A stretch of DNA of 64,000 bases from Microbacterium aurum (GTDB lineage: Bacteria; Actinomycetota; Actinomycetes; Actinomycetales; Microbacteriaceae). This document shows, piece after piece, positions 7,551 through 15,813 of this stretch. The notes under the pieces are model-generated. The model did no database searches. It saw only the letters and a program-made list of their open reading frames with translations, and was not told where the DNA came from. The position numbers were made by a program, and so were the translations under genes. The stretch lies in contig NZ_JAFBCQ010000001.1 in assembly GCF_016907815.1 (NCBI RefSeq), positions 2,170,001-2,234,000 on the forward strand, written 5' to 3'. The stretch's first letter is position 1. Each line of letters begins with the position of its first letter.

Positions 7551-8333
7551 ATGTACGCGACGGAGCGGCAGCAGCTGATCGAGCACCTGGTGGCGACCGA
7601 GGGTCGTGTCGTCGTCGTCGACCTCGCCCGACGCTTCGGCGTGACCACCGAAACCGTCCGTCGGGACCTCGACCACCTCGAAGCGGGGGGTCACATCCGC
7701 CGTGTGCACGGTGGTGCGGTGGCTCGCACGAAGGTCAGCACCGCGGAGACGTCGCTGGCCGAGCGCACGCAGCAGCGCGGCGACGTCAAGCTCGCCATCG
7801 CCGCCCGCGCTCTCGACGCGGTCGGTGCCGACGACGGCGGGTCGATCTACATCGACGCCGGAACGACGACCGCCGCCTTGGCGCACCTGCTGGTGCAGCG
7901 CTCGACCGGCATCCGTCCCCTCGAGGTCGTCACCCACTCGATGACCATCGCGCACCTGCTCGCGGGTGCGCCGGGCCTCGGCCTCACGGCGATCGGCGGG
8001 CGCGTGCGCGGCCTGACGGCGGCCGCGGTCGGCGCCCAGACCGTCGACGCCATCTCGCGTCTCCGTCCCGATCTCGCCTTCATCGGCACCAACGGACTGT
8101 CCGCGACGTTCGGTCTCAGCACTCCCGATCCCGACGAGGCCGCCGTCAAGCGTGCCATCATCTCGGCGGCGCGGCGTGTGGTCGTGCTGGCTGACGCTGA
8201 CAAGTTCGACGCCGAACTCCTGATCTCCTTCGCCCGTCTCGACGATCTCGACATCCTCGCGACCGACGCCGCGCCGGGCGGCGAGCTCGCCGAACGCCTC
8301 GAAGCGGCCGACGTGGAGGTGTGGGTCGCATGA
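7551..8333 (+). CDS. fruR: DeoR-family regulator of the fructose operon
   Basis: The product is 260 aa. ATG 7551 is chosen because AGGAGGAG (7541-7548) immediately precedes it; a longer frame to 7512 has no such signal. The N-terminal winged HTH (DLARRFGVTTETVRRDLDHL) is the DeoR signature. The C-terminal DeoRC domain, with IYIDAGTTT and IGTNGLS, is the sugar-phosphate sensor fold. It heads fruK-fruA-ptsH and overlaps fruK by 4 nt, so it is probably autoregulatory and responds to fructose 1-phosphate, as FruR does in corynebacteria. The role is inferred from family and context. Confidence 0.9.
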   Translation: MYATERQQLIEHLVATEGRVVVVDLARRFGVTTETVRRDLDHLEAGGHIRRVHGGAVARTKVSTAETSLAERTQQRGDVKLAIAARALDAVGADDGGSIYIDAGTTTAALAHLLVQRSTGIRPLEVVTHSMTIAHLLAGAPGLGLTAIGGRVRGLTAAAVGAQTVDAISRLRPDLAFIGTNGLSATFGLSTPDPDEAAVKRAIISAARRVVVLADADKFDAELLISFARLDDLDILATDAAPGGELAERLEAADVEVWVA

Positions 8334-9274
8334 TCGTCACCCTCACGGCCAACCCTTCGCTCGATCGCACCGTGACACTGTCGACGCCGCTGCGCGTCGG
8401 CGAGGTGCAGTCGGCTCTCTCGGTCCGAGAGGATCCCGGGGGGAAAGGCATCAACGTCACGCGTGTCGTCGTCGGCGCCGGGATGCGCAGCGCCGCCGTC
8501 CTGCCCCTCGACGCCGACGACCCGTTCGCGGGCGTGCTGCGCTCGGCCGCCGTCCCGGTCGTGCCGGTGCCGCTGCCCGGCGCGGCGCGCGCCAACCTCA
8601 CGATCGTCGACGGGGGAGGCGTGACGACGAAGGTGAACCTGCCGGGCGTGACGCGCACGCAGGCGGATGCCGAGGCGCTCGTGGCCGCGACGGTCCAGGC
8701 CGCGCGCGGCGCGCGCTGGCTGGTGCTGGCCGGTTCGCTGCCGCCCGGCGTCACGGACGGCTTCTACGTCGACGTGATCCGCGCGGTGCGTGCGGCCGGC
8801 GACCCGCCGCGGATCGCGGTGGACACCTCGGGCGCGGCGCTCCACGCCGTCGTGGCGGACGGCGCCCCCGATCTGATCAAGCCGAACGACGACGAGCTCG
8901 CCGAACTGACCGGTGTCGCGCTCGACGCGGGCCGCGACCTTGCCGACGCGGTGCGCGTCGCCGCGGCCGATCTCGTCCCGGCGCGGGTCGGCGCGGCCTT
9001 CGTCACGCTGGGTGCCGCCGGTGCCGTGCTCGTCACGGCATCCGGCGCCTGGCACGGCACCCCGCCGCCGACGCGGGTGCGCAGCACCGTGGGCGCCGGT
9101 GACAGCTCCCTCGCCGGCTTCCTGCTCGCAGAGTCCGCAGGCGCATCGCCCGAGGAATGCCTGCGCAGCGGCATCCGGTACGGATCGGCGGCGGCCGCCC
9201 TGCCCGGCACGCAGGCCCCCACACCCGCCGACCTGCTGCCCGGCGACGTGCCGGTCCGCGCCCTCGCCCCCTGA
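8330..9274 (+). CDS. fruK: 1-phosphofructokinase
   Basis: The product is 314 aa and its ATG overlaps the fruR stop (ATGA). It is a PfkB/ribokinase-family sugar kinase that phosphorylates fructose 1-phosphate to fructose 1,6-bisphosphate using ATP. The N-terminal TANPSLDRTV, the glycine-rich DPGGKGINV substrate loop and the C-terminal GAGDSSLAGF (catalytic Asp and anion hole) are all present. It lies between the regulator and the fructose PTS permease, which fixes the substrate assignment. Confidence 0.95.
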   Translation: MIVTLTANPSLDRTVTLSTPLRVGEVQSALSVREDPGGKGINVTRVVVGAGMRSAAVLPLDADDPFAGVLRSAAVPVVPVPLPGAARANLTIVDGGGVTTKVNLPGVTRTQADAEALVAATVQAARGARWLVLAGSLPPGVTDGFYVDVIRAVRAAGDPPRIAVDTSGAALHAVVADGAPDLIKPNDDELAELTGVALDAGRDLADAVRVAAADLVPARVGAAFVTLGAAGAVLVTASGAWHGTPPPTRVRSTVGAGDSSLAGFLLAESAGASPEECLRSGIRYGSAAAALPGTQAPTPADLLPGDVPVRALAP

Positions 9275-9319
9275 AGCCCTCCCACCGAACCACCCGAGAC
9301 AGAAACACTGGAGGTCACT

Positions 9320-11377
9320 GTGTCAGAGATCATCACGCCGGCACTCGTCAGTCTCGACGAGCCGATCGGCACCGACAAGCGAGCCGTCATCGACGCGCTC
9401 GCGGCGCGCGTCGCGGCGACCGGGCGCGCGACCGACGCGGCCGCTCTCGCCGCCGACGCCTGGAAGCGCGAGCAGACCGACGAGACGGGCCTGCCCGGCG
9501 GCATCGCCATCCCGCACGCCAAGAGCCGCGCCGTGACCGAGGCGACGCTCGCCTTCGCCCGACTCAAGCCCGGCGTCGACTTCGGGGCTGAGGACGGCCC
9601 GGCCGATCTCGTCTTCCTGATCGCGGCGCCCGACACCGCCGCGGAGGAGCATCTCGCTGTGCTCTCGCGCCTGGCGCGCGCCTTCATGCGCGAGGACTTC
9701 ACCGCCGGGCTGCGCGGCGCCACGACTCCGGAGGACGTCGTCGCGCTCGTGCAGCACGCCGTCAGCGACGCGCCCGCTCCCGCCGCGAAGCCCGCGGCCG
9801 CGCCGGTCGCTGCGCCCACAGCCGCGGCCGCCCCGGGACTGACCGTCGACGGGCGCCCCGCACGCATCGTCGCCGTCACGGCCTGTGCAACAGGGATCGC
9901 GCACACCTTCATGGCCGCCGACGCCCTCACCGCCGCCGGTCAGAAAGCGGGCGTCGACCTCGCCGTCGAGCCGCAGGGATCGTCGGGCTACAAGGCGCTG
10001 CCGCAGCAGGTCATCGATGATGCGGATGCCGTGATCTTCGCCGTCGACGTGGACGTCCGCGGCGAGCAGCGCTTCGCCGGCAAGCCGGTCGTGCGGGTAC
10101 CCGTCAAGAAGGGCATCGAAGAGCCGTCGCACCTGATCGCCGAAGCGGTCGCCGCCGTGGGCAACCCGAAGGCAGCGCGGGTCAGCGCGTCGGCGGGCGA
10201 GGCCTCGACCTCACAGGCGGCACCGACGTCGCTCGGCGGCAACGTCAAGCGGGCGTTGCTGACCGGTGTCAGCTACATGATCCCGTTCGTCGCCGGCGGT
10301 GGTCTGCTGATCGCCCTCGGGTTCCTGCTCGGCGGCTACAACGTCACCGACAACGCGGGCGATGTCGTCCTGAATAACGCCCTGTGGAACCTGCCCACGA
10401 CCGACATCACCTCACCGCTCGGCCCGCTCGGCCAATACCTCGGTTCGGTCGCGTTCATCATCGGAAACACGTCGATGGGCTTCCTGATCCCCGCCCTCGC
10501 CGGCTACATCGCGTTCGGCATCGCCGATCGCCCCGGCATCGCCCCCGGTTTCGTCGCCGGTGCCGTCGCCGGTCTCATGGGCGCGGGCTTCATCGGCGGC
10601 ATCGTCGGGGGTCTGCTCGCCGGTCTCGCCGCGTGGTGGCTGAATCAGCTGAACGTGGCGCGGTGGCTGCGCGGCCTGATGCCGGTCGTGATCATTCCGC
10701 TGCTGGCATCCATCTTCGCCTCCGGCCTGATGCTGCTCGTCCTGGGCGGCCCGATCGCGTGGCTCATGACTGCGCTGAGCGACTGGCTGGGCGGCCTCAC
10801 CGGCGCCGGGGTCGTGATCCTCGGTGTCATCCTCGGCCTCATGATGTGCTTCGACCTCGGTGGCCCGATCAACAAGGTCGCCTACGGCTTCGCGACCGCG
10901 GGTCTGTCGGCGGGGCTCGCCGGCGACGACCGCTACCTGCAGATCATGGCGGCGGTCATGGCGGCGGGCATGGTGCCGCCGCTCGCGATGGCGCTGGCAT
11001 CCACCGTCCTCGCGCGTGGCCTGTTCACCGAGCCCGAGCGCGAGAACGGCAAGGCGGCGTGGCTGCTCGGTGCCGCGTTCATCTCGGAGGGCGCGATTCC
11101 GTTCGCAGCCGCCGACGTGTTCCGCGTCATCCCCGCGACGATGCTCGGCGGCGCCGTGACCGGAGGTCTGTCGATGGCGTTCGCGGTGACCGCGAAGGCT
11201 CCGCACGGTGGCGTGTTCGTGTTCTTCGCGATCGACAACTTCTGGTTGTGGCTCGTCGCGATCGCCGCAGGAACGGTCGTCTCGGCGTTCTCGGTCGTCG
11301 CGCTCAAGCGCTTCGCGCACCGCCGCGGGGTTTCTCCCGTCGATGAGACGGTTCCCGCAGCCGCCCTCACCGCATAG
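9320..11377 (+). CDS. fruA: Fructose-specific PTS enzyme IIABC
   Basis: This 685-aa fused permease starts at GTG 9320 after GGAGG. The EIIA domain (about 1-150) has phosphoacceptor H66 in IPHAKSR. An Ala/Pro linker (about 150-175) leads to EIIB (about 180-280), whose active Cys189 lies in VTACATGIAHT. The EIIC domain (about 300-670) has about ten membrane helices and the conserved GGPINK region. It imports fructose and releases fructose 1-phosphate for FruK. It sits between fruK and ptsH in one operon. Confidence 0.95.
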   Translation: MSEIITPALVSLDEPIGTDKRAVIDALAARVAATGRATDAAALAADAWKREQTDETGLPGGIAIPHAKSRAVTEATLAFARLKPGVDFGAEDGPADLVFLIAAPDTAAEEHLAVLSRLARAFMREDFTAGLRGATTPEDVVALVQHAVSDAPAPAAKPAAAPVAAPTAAAAPGLTVDGRPARIVAVTACATGIAHTFMAADALTAAGQKAGVDLAVEPQGSSGYKALPQQVIDDADAVIFAVDVDVRGEQRFAGKPVVRVPVKKGIEEPSHLIAEAVAAVGNPKAARVSASAGEASTSQAAPTSLGGNVKRALLTGVSYMIPFVAGGGLLIALGFLLGGYNVTDNAGDVVLNNALWNLPTTDITSPLGPLGQYLGSVAFIIGNTSMGFLIPALAGYIAFGIADRPGIAPGFVAGAVAGLMGAGFIGGIVGGLLAGLAAWWLNQLNVARWLRGLMPVVIIPLLASIFASGLMLLVLGGPIAWLMTALSDWLGGLTGAGVVILGVILGLMMCFDLGGPINKVAYGFATAGLSAGLAGDDRYLQIMAAVMAAGMVPPLAMALASTVLARGLFTEPERENGKAAWLLGAAFISEGAIPFAAADVFRVIPATMLGGAVTGGLSMAFAVTAKAPHGGVFVFFAIDNFWLWLVAIAAGTVVSAFSVVALKRFAHRRGVSPVDETVPAAALTA

Positions 11378-11418
11378 TCTCGAAGCAACGACCGTTCGTC
11401 TTTCACCAGGAGGATCCC

Positions 11419-11691
11419 ATGGCAGAACGCCAGGCCACCGTCGCCAGCAGCTCCGGACTGCACGCCCGCCCCGCGAAGCTGTTCGTGCAGGCCGTGCAGC
11501 AGACCGGAATCCCCGTGACGATCGCGGTGGAGGGCGGCCCCGACCTCAACGCCGGCAGCATCCTGACGCTGATGGGTCTCGGTGCCACGCAGGGCACCGT
11601 CGTGACCCTCAAGGCCGACGGCGACGGGGCGGACGCGGCGCTCGACTCGCTCGTGCAGTTCCTCGAGACGGACCACGACGCCGAAGGCTGA
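11419..11691 (+). CDS. ptsH: Phosphocarrier protein HPr
   Basis: The product is 90 aa, with AGGAGG just upstream. Active-site H15 lies in SGLHARPAK. Ser47 lies in AGSILTLMGLGA, corresponding to the regulatory Ser46 region. HPr carries phosphate from enzyme I to the EIIA domain of FruA. As in other actinobacteria, ptsH closes the fructose operon; ptsI is not in the window. A long hairpin follows. Confidence 0.95.
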   Translation: MAERQATVASSSGLHARPAKLFVQAVQQTGIPVTIAVEGGPDLNAGSILTLMGLGATQGTVVTLKADGDGADAALDSLVQFLETDHDAEG

Positions 11692-11700
11692 GAACGATAG

Positions 11701-11741
11701 ACGACGGATGCCGCGACCACCACGGTCGCGGCATCCGTCGT
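11701..11741. terminator. Perfect 18-bp hairpin terminator
   Basis: ACGACGGATGCCGCGACC and its exact complement flank a 5-nt loop between convergent ptsH and the metallo-hydrolase gene. It probably serves both. Confidence 0.8.
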
Positions 11742-11796
11742 CTGAGCGGCCTCGCGTGGCTGTCGGCCCCGCATGCCTCGGCGGGTGGCGATCCGG

Positions 11797-12435
11797 CTAC
11801 AGGTCGACGGACTCGCCGGGCTCGAGGGCGACGAACTCGCCGCCGTTCTGCTCGGTCGCCCACGCGAGACGTGCCCGGTGCATCTCCAGGCCGGAGCGCG
11901 ACAGCGTCATGTCGTGCGTGCCGAACGCCCGGCGGGGCGCTACGGCCAGGACGAAGTCCATGGCCTCGCCGATCTTCAGCCACGGCGCGCCGATCGGCGC
12001 CGCGAGCAGCGCGACGTCGGCGTGCGACGGGACCGCGTAGGAGTCGCCGGGGTAGTAGAACTGGTCGTTGACGAGCACGCCCACGTTGTCGACCACGGGG
12101 ATCGACTCGTGGATGACGCTGTGCCGCCCGCCGTGGAAGGTGAGGGTGAAGGGCCCGGCGGTCACGGTGTCGCCGGGGGAGACGGTGATGGCACCGAACT
12201 CCGCCGCCGCCGTCGCGGCACCGGCGGGGGCGTAGATCGGCACATCGCGCGCATAGTCGCGGAGCCGGCGCAGATGCTCCGGCGTCCAGTGATCGGGGTG
12301 CTCGTGCGTGAGCACGACGGCGACGAGACCGTGCAGATTCTCGAGGGGCAGCGTGAACGACCCCGGATCGATGATCAGCTGGTGCCCCTCGGCCTCGAGG
12401 CGGAGACAGGCGTGTTCGTGTTTCGTGACGCGCAT
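11797..12435 (-). CDS. Metallo-beta-lactamase-fold metal-dependent hydrolase
   Basis: The product is 212 aa from ATG 12435; the opening MRVTKHEHACL is how this family normally begins, so the longer frame to 12507 is rejected. The zinc motif THEHPDH (H44, H46, D48, H49) and later His and Asp residues (GGRHSVIHE, YPGDSYAVP) are present. It belongs to the UlaG-like/YtkL group of small soluble hydrolases of unknown substrate. It stands alone, convergent with ptsH and upstream of tRNA-Glu on the other strand. Confidence 0.85.
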   Translation of the reverse strand: MRVTKHEHACLRLEAEGHQLIIDPGSFTLPLENLHGLVAVVLTHEHPDHWTPEHLRRLRDYARDVPIYAPAGAATAAAEFGAITVSPGDTVTAGPFTLTFHGGRHSVIHESIPVVDNVGVLVNDQFYYPGDSYAVPSHADVALLAAPIGAPWLKIGEAMDFVLAVAPRRAFGTHDMTLSRSGLEMHRARLAWATEQNGGEFVALEPGESVDL

Positions 12436-12496
12436 GCGCTCAGTCAACGCTTCCACACCCGCACCCGCAAGGCGCGACACGACGGGCGGGCTCGAT

Positions 12497-12526
12497 TTGG
12501 CCGACACCGGGCGACCATGGCATAAT
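12497..12526 (+). promoter_or_regulatory. Promoter of tRNA-Glu
   Basis: TTGGCC (12497-12502) and CATAAT (12521-12526) are separated by 18 nt and stand 31 nt before the tRNA, a good sigma-70-type match. Confidence 0.6.
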
Positions 12527-12557
12527 CGAACGGTTGCTTACGCAGCGAAAAGTGCAA

Positions 12558-12633
12558 GGCCCCATCGTATAGCGGCCTAGTACGCCGCCCTCTCACGGCG
12601 GTAACGCGGGTTCGAATCCCGCTGGGGTCACCA
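12558..12633 (+). tRNA. tRNA-Glu (anticodon CTC)
   Basis: The acceptor arms GGCCCCA and TGGGGTC pair with one G-U. The anticodon stem CCGCC/GGCGG encloses loop CTCTCAC, giving anticodon CTC for GAG. The T arm GCGGG-TTCGAAT-CCCGC is canonical. The 3' CCA is encoded at 12631-12633. Confidence 0.97.
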
Positions 12634-12636
12634 CCA

Positions 12637-12667
12637 CGAAACGCCCGGCCATCGGCCGGGCGTTTCG
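12637..12667 (+). terminator. tRNA-Glu terminator
   Basis: The 14-bp perfect stem CGAAACGCCCGGCC with a 3-nt loop directly follows the tRNA. Confidence 0.75.
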
Positions 12668-12702
12668 CTTTCCCCGGGGAAAGCCGAGCGGCACGGGGGC
12701 GC

Positions 12703-13803
12703 TCACGCCTCCGGCGCGTCACCCCCGGCATCCGTGCCCCGCGCTGCGCGCCGCCGGCGGACGGCCCCGCGCACCGCCCACACGACGAGACCGGCGATCG
12801 CCAGCACGCCGAGCCAGGGGAGGAGGAACCCGATCGCGATCACGACTCCGTTGAGCGTCGCGACGAGCCCGTTCCACCCCGCGGCGACGCCGTCGCCGAA
12901 GCCGGCGGGATCGGCATGGACGGTCGGCGCGGGCTCGGTGAGGGTGACGGTGACGCTCGACATGTCGACCTGGCCTTCGAGCCAGGTCAGCTGCTGACGC
13001 AGCGAGTCCAGCTCGGACTGACGCTCCGACAGCGCCGACTCGGCGGCGATGAGGTCGGCGGTCGACGTGCTCTGGGCGAGCAGTTCGGTGAGTCGGGCGA
13101 CGGAGGTCTCCAGCGCCGCGACGCGGGCACGCAGGTCGACGGCCTCGGTGGTGACGTCGCGCCGGTCGATCTGGGACGACGTGACGGTCCCGGCCTCTGA
13201 CAGCCCGGCGAGCGTCGCCGTCAGCTGGTCGGCGGGCACGCGCACGGTGATCCAGGAGCCGGACGGTCGCCAGGGCATGACCTCGCCGCCGCCTGCGGCG
13301 GGGTCGACGGCGACCTCACCGGCCTGGCCGACGCTCATGGTCTCGACATAGCCGCCCGCGGCCACGGCCGCCTTTCCGATGGCATCGACGGCGGCGGCGG
13401 CATCGTCCACCTCGACCGTCGCCGACGCGGACGCGGCGATCTCTCGGGCGTCGCCGCCGACCTCACCGCTGGCCGTGCTCCCCGCCGCTGATTCGGCTCC
13501 TCCGGCAGAGTCCGTCACAGCACCATCGGTCAGCGACCAGCCGGATGCCGGTGCCACCGCCGCGCTCTCTGTCGTCCCGATGACGCTCGGCAGCACCTGC
13601 GGGGCGATGACGGCGGCGACCGCGACGACGGCCGCAGCCGCGGCGCCGCCCATCCACATCCGGCCGCGGTGCACGGCGCGCAGCCGTGCCCGCTCGGCGA
13701 TCTGCAGGCGCTCGTCGCGCTCATCGGCGATCTGGGCGAACAGCGCCCGCTCCATCTCCTCGATGCGCCCGTCGGACAGCGCGGGCAGTGCGGTGTCGTT
13801 CAT
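12703..13803 (-). CDS. DUF4349 membrane protein, likely sigma-factor partner
   Basis: The product is 366 aa from ATG 13803, preceded by GGAGGGG and overlapping the sigma-factor stop by 4 nt. A cytoplasmic Glu/Arg-rich N-terminus (about 1-50) precedes a first membrane helix (about 52-72). An extracellular domain with a coiled coil follows (VDLRARVAALETSVARLTEL), then a second hydrophobic segment near the C-terminus (VVIAIGFLLPWLGVLAIAGL) and a basic tail. This is the DUF4349 layout. No zinc-binding HxxxCxxC anti-sigma motif is seen, but coupling to the ECF gene suggests it controls that sigma factor. Confidence 0.8.
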   Translation of the reverse strand: MNDTALPALSDGRIEEMERALFAQIADERDERLQIAERARLRAVHRGRMWMGGAAAAAVVAVAAVIAPQVLPSVIGTTESAAVAPASGWSLTDGAVTDSAGGAESAAGSTASGEVGGDAREIAASASATVEVDDAAAAVDAIGKAAVAAGGYVETMSVGQAGEVAVDPAAGGGEVMPWRPSGSWITVRVPADQLTATLAGLSEAGTVTSSQIDRRDVTTEAVDLRARVAALETSVARLTELLAQSTSTADLIAAESALSERQSELDSLRQQLTWLEGQVDMSSVTVTLTEPAPTVHADPAGFGDGVAAGWNGLVATLNGVVIAIGFLLPWLGVLAIAGLVVWAVRGAVRRRRAARGTDAGGDAPEA

Positions 13804-14360
13804 GTCCCCTCCGGTTCGATCGTGCTCCGCAGTCGGGTGCGGATGCGGGCGAGACGGTTGCGGACCACCCCGTGCGACACGCCCAGCCGGTCGGCGGCGG
13901 CCTGGTACCCGTACCCCTCGGCTGCGCACAGCCGGAAGATGCCCTGGTCGAGCTCACCGAGCGTGCGCACCTCGCGGAGGATCTGTTCCACGAGATGCGC
14001 GTCGACGACCTGGCGTTCGACATCCACGGTGGCGGGCAGCGTGTCGTCGGCGGATGCCGCGAGGTGTGCGCGTTCGCGCTGCTGACGCCGGACGCGATTC
14101 GCCGCCTGAAACCGGCAGATCGTCACGAGCCACGGCAGCAGCGAGTCACCCGCGAGGTCGAGACCGGGAAGCTTCCGCCACGCCGCGAGGAAGGTGTCCT
14201 GCGCGACATCCTCGGCATCCGCCCGCGTGCCCACGAGGGCGTGCGCGACCCAGAACACGGGGCGGATATAGGCGCGATACAGCGCGCGAAAGGCCGCCTG
14301 ACTGCCCGCGGCTGCCGCCGCGACCAGTTCGGCGTCGGTCCGGATGCCGGTGTCGCTCAT
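13800..14360 (-). CDS. ECF-type RNA polymerase sigma factor
   Basis: The product is 186 aa, with GAGGGG before the ATG. Region 2 (about 25-90) contains ALVGTRADAEDVAQDTFLAAW for core binding and -10 recognition. Region 4 (about 125-180) contains the HTH YGYQAAADRLGVSHGVVRNRLARIRTRLR for -35 recognition. The gene is translationally coupled to the DUF4349 membrane protein. An inverted repeat (14374-14398) lies upstream in the promoter zone. The stimulus is unknown. Confidence 0.9.
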   Translation of the reverse strand: MSDTGIRTDAELVAAAAAGSQAAFRALYRAYIRPVFWVAHALVGTRADAEDVAQDTFLAAWRKLPGLDLAGDSLLPWLVTICRFQAANRVRRQQRERAHLAASADDTLPATVDVERQVVDAHLVEQILREVRTLGELDQGIFRLCAAEGYGYQAAADRLGVSHGVVRNRLARIRTRLRSTIEPEGT

Positions 14361-14373
14361 GGTCCCCTCATCG

Positions 14374-14398
14374 TCTCGGAAGAAGGTGCCTTCCGAGA
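14374..14398. repeat. Inverted repeat upstream of the sigma-factor gene
   Basis: TCTCGGAAG and CTTCCGAGA are perfect 9-bp arms around a 7-nt spacer, 14 nt upstream of the ECF start and within the divergent spacer to terC. It could be an operator or a short hairpin. Confidence 0.45.
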
Positions 14399-14454
14399 AG
14401 AGAGTGTCGGGCGCGTCACGACCGTCTCAGAACTCGTCTATTCTTGTGCGAGCG

Positions 14455-14576
14455 AGAGGGAGTATCCCGTTTCGCGTGACCCGTCAGTACGGGCCCCGTC
14501 GTCGGGGTTCCGGGCACGCGCCGCCCCGGTGATCCGGGAGCGGGGGAGAGACTTTCGACGTTTCGTCTTCCCTCCG
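14455..14576 (+). ncRNA. yybP-ykoY-like Mn2+ riboswitch upstream of terC
   Basis: GAGGGAG (14456-14462) can pair with TTCCCTC (14568-14574) as closing stem. Inside lie GGGAGTATCCC at the 5' side, CCGTCAGTAC (14481-14490) and GAGAGACTTT (14546-14555), which I recognise as conserved elements of the yybP-ykoY motif. That riboswitch binds Mn2+ and commonly precedes terC and Mn exporters. The ribosome site GAAAGG (14576-14581) follows the closing stem. The assignment rests on memory of the consensus, not a covariance search. Confidence 0.65.
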
Positions 14577-14586
14577 AAAGGCCCGC

Positions 14587-15654
14587 ATGGAGCTTCCCGT
14601 CTGGTTCGAAGTCGGCTCGCTCGTCGTCCTGGTGCTCATCCTCGTCGCCGACCTGCTGCTCGTCCTCAAGCGCCCCCACATCCCCTCCACCCGGGAGTCG
14701 ACCCTCTGGGTCGTCTTCTACGTCACGCTCGCCCTCATCTTCGCGGGGATGCTGTGGCTGTTCGCCGGCCACGAGTTCGCCGGCCAGTTCATCGCCGGCT
14801 GGCTCACGGAGTACAGCCTGTCGATCGACAACCTGTTCGTGTTCGTGCTGATCATGGGGCAGTTCGCTGTCCCGCGGCGCTACCAGCAGGAAGTCCTCAT
14901 GGTGGGGATCATCATCGCCCTCATCCTGCGCGGTCTGTTCATCCTCGCGGGGGCGGCGATCATCGAGCAGTTCAGCTGGGTGTTCTACATCTTCGGGGCG
15001 TTCCTCATCTGGACCGCATGGCGACAGGCATTCCCCGGCGGAGACCACGACGACGACATCAAGCAGGAGCCGTTCATCGTGCGCACCCTGCGTCGCATGG
15101 TCGACATCAGCGATCACTACGACGGCGCCAAGATGCGCACGGTCGTCGCCGGCAAGAAGATCTTCACGCCGATGATCATCGTGTTCGCCGCGATCGGCAT
15201 GACCGACCTGCTCTTCGCGATCGACTCGATCCCGGCGATCTTCGGCATCACCCAGAACCCGTTCATCGTCTTCACCGCGAACCTGTTCGCGCTGATGGGG
15301 CTGCGTCAGCTCTACTTCCTCCTCGGCGATCTGCTCGACCGCCTGAAGTACCTGCACTATGGCATCGCGTTCATCCTCGCCTTCATCGGCGTGAAGCTGT
15401 TCTTCCACGCCATGCACGTCAACGAGCTGCCGTTCATCAACGGCGGCGAGCACATCGACTGGGCTCCGGAGATCTCGACGTGGATGTCGCTCGGCGTCAT
15501 CATCCTCTCGATGGTCGTCGCGACTGCCGCGAGCCTCATCGCGTCCCGTCGGGAGCGTCTGGCGGCGCCCGCCGCTCCCGCGCAGACACCGGTCGAAGCC
15601 GCCGAACGGGTGGCCGACGAGAAGGGCACGCCCCCGACCGTCGACGGCCCCTGA
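14587..15654 (+). CDS. TerC family membrane protein, probable Mn2+ exporter
   Basis: The product is 355 aa with about nine membrane helices and short loops. Family-typical acidic motifs occur inside helices (SLSIDNLFVF, GMTDLLFAIDSIPA). A cytoplasmic loop (about 150-200) is rich in Asp, Glu and Lys. TerC/Alx proteins export Mn2+ or metallate secreted proteins. The candidate Mn riboswitch in the 5' leader supports a manganese role. The C-terminal 40 residues (Ala/Pro/Glu) look disordered. Confidence 0.88.
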   Translation: MELPVWFEVGSLVVLVLILVADLLLVLKRPHIPSTRESTLWVVFYVTLALIFAGMLWLFAGHEFAGQFIAGWLTEYSLSIDNLFVFVLIMGQFAVPRRYQQEVLMVGIIIALILRGLFILAGAAIIEQFSWVFYIFGAFLIWTAWRQAFPGGDHDDDIKQEPFIVRTLRRMVDISDHYDGAKMRTVVAGKKIFTPMIIVFAAIGMTDLLFAIDSIPAIFGITQNPFIVFTANLFALMGLRQLYFLLGDLLDRLKYLHYGIAFILAFIGVKLFFHAMHVNELPFINGGEHIDWAPEISTWMSLGVIILSMVVATAASLIASRRERLAAPAAPAQTPVEAAERVADEKGTPPTVDGP

Positions 15655-15690
15655 CGGCAGGCGCCGCGCAGACGGCGATCCGCACGGTGG

Positions 15691-15696
15691 TAGTCT
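15691..15696 (+). promoter_or_regulatory. -10 box for a leaderless leuL transcript
   Basis: TAGTCT stands exactly 6 nt before the GTG at 15703, so transcription should start at or next to that codon. Confidence 0.5.
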
Positions 15697-15702
15697 GACC
15701 CC

Positions 15703-15753
15703 GTGCGGATCGCTCGTCTTCTCCTTAGCGGCCGCGGCGAGACCTCGTTCTGA
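15703..15753 (+). CDS. leuL: Leucine leader peptide of leuCD
   Basis: A 16-codon ORF opens with GTG and reads VRIARLLLSGRGETSF before TGA. It contains three consecutive Leu codons, CTT CTC CTT; CTT is little used in the GC-rich genes here. It lies 60 nt before leuC and immediately after a -10 box. Leader peptides rich in codons for the pathway product are the sensing part of attenuators, including Leu elements reported in actinobacteria. Ribosome stalling on scarce Leu-tRNA would expose leuC. I could draw only weak competing stems (CCGCGGCGA near 15731 with TCGTCGCGG near 15762). Confidence 0.6.
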   Translation: MRIARLLLSGRGETSF

Positions 15754-15813
15754 GCCCTCCCTCGTCGCGGAGTCCGTCGCGGGCTTGATCCCACTCAGGA
15801 GAACGAGACAGAC

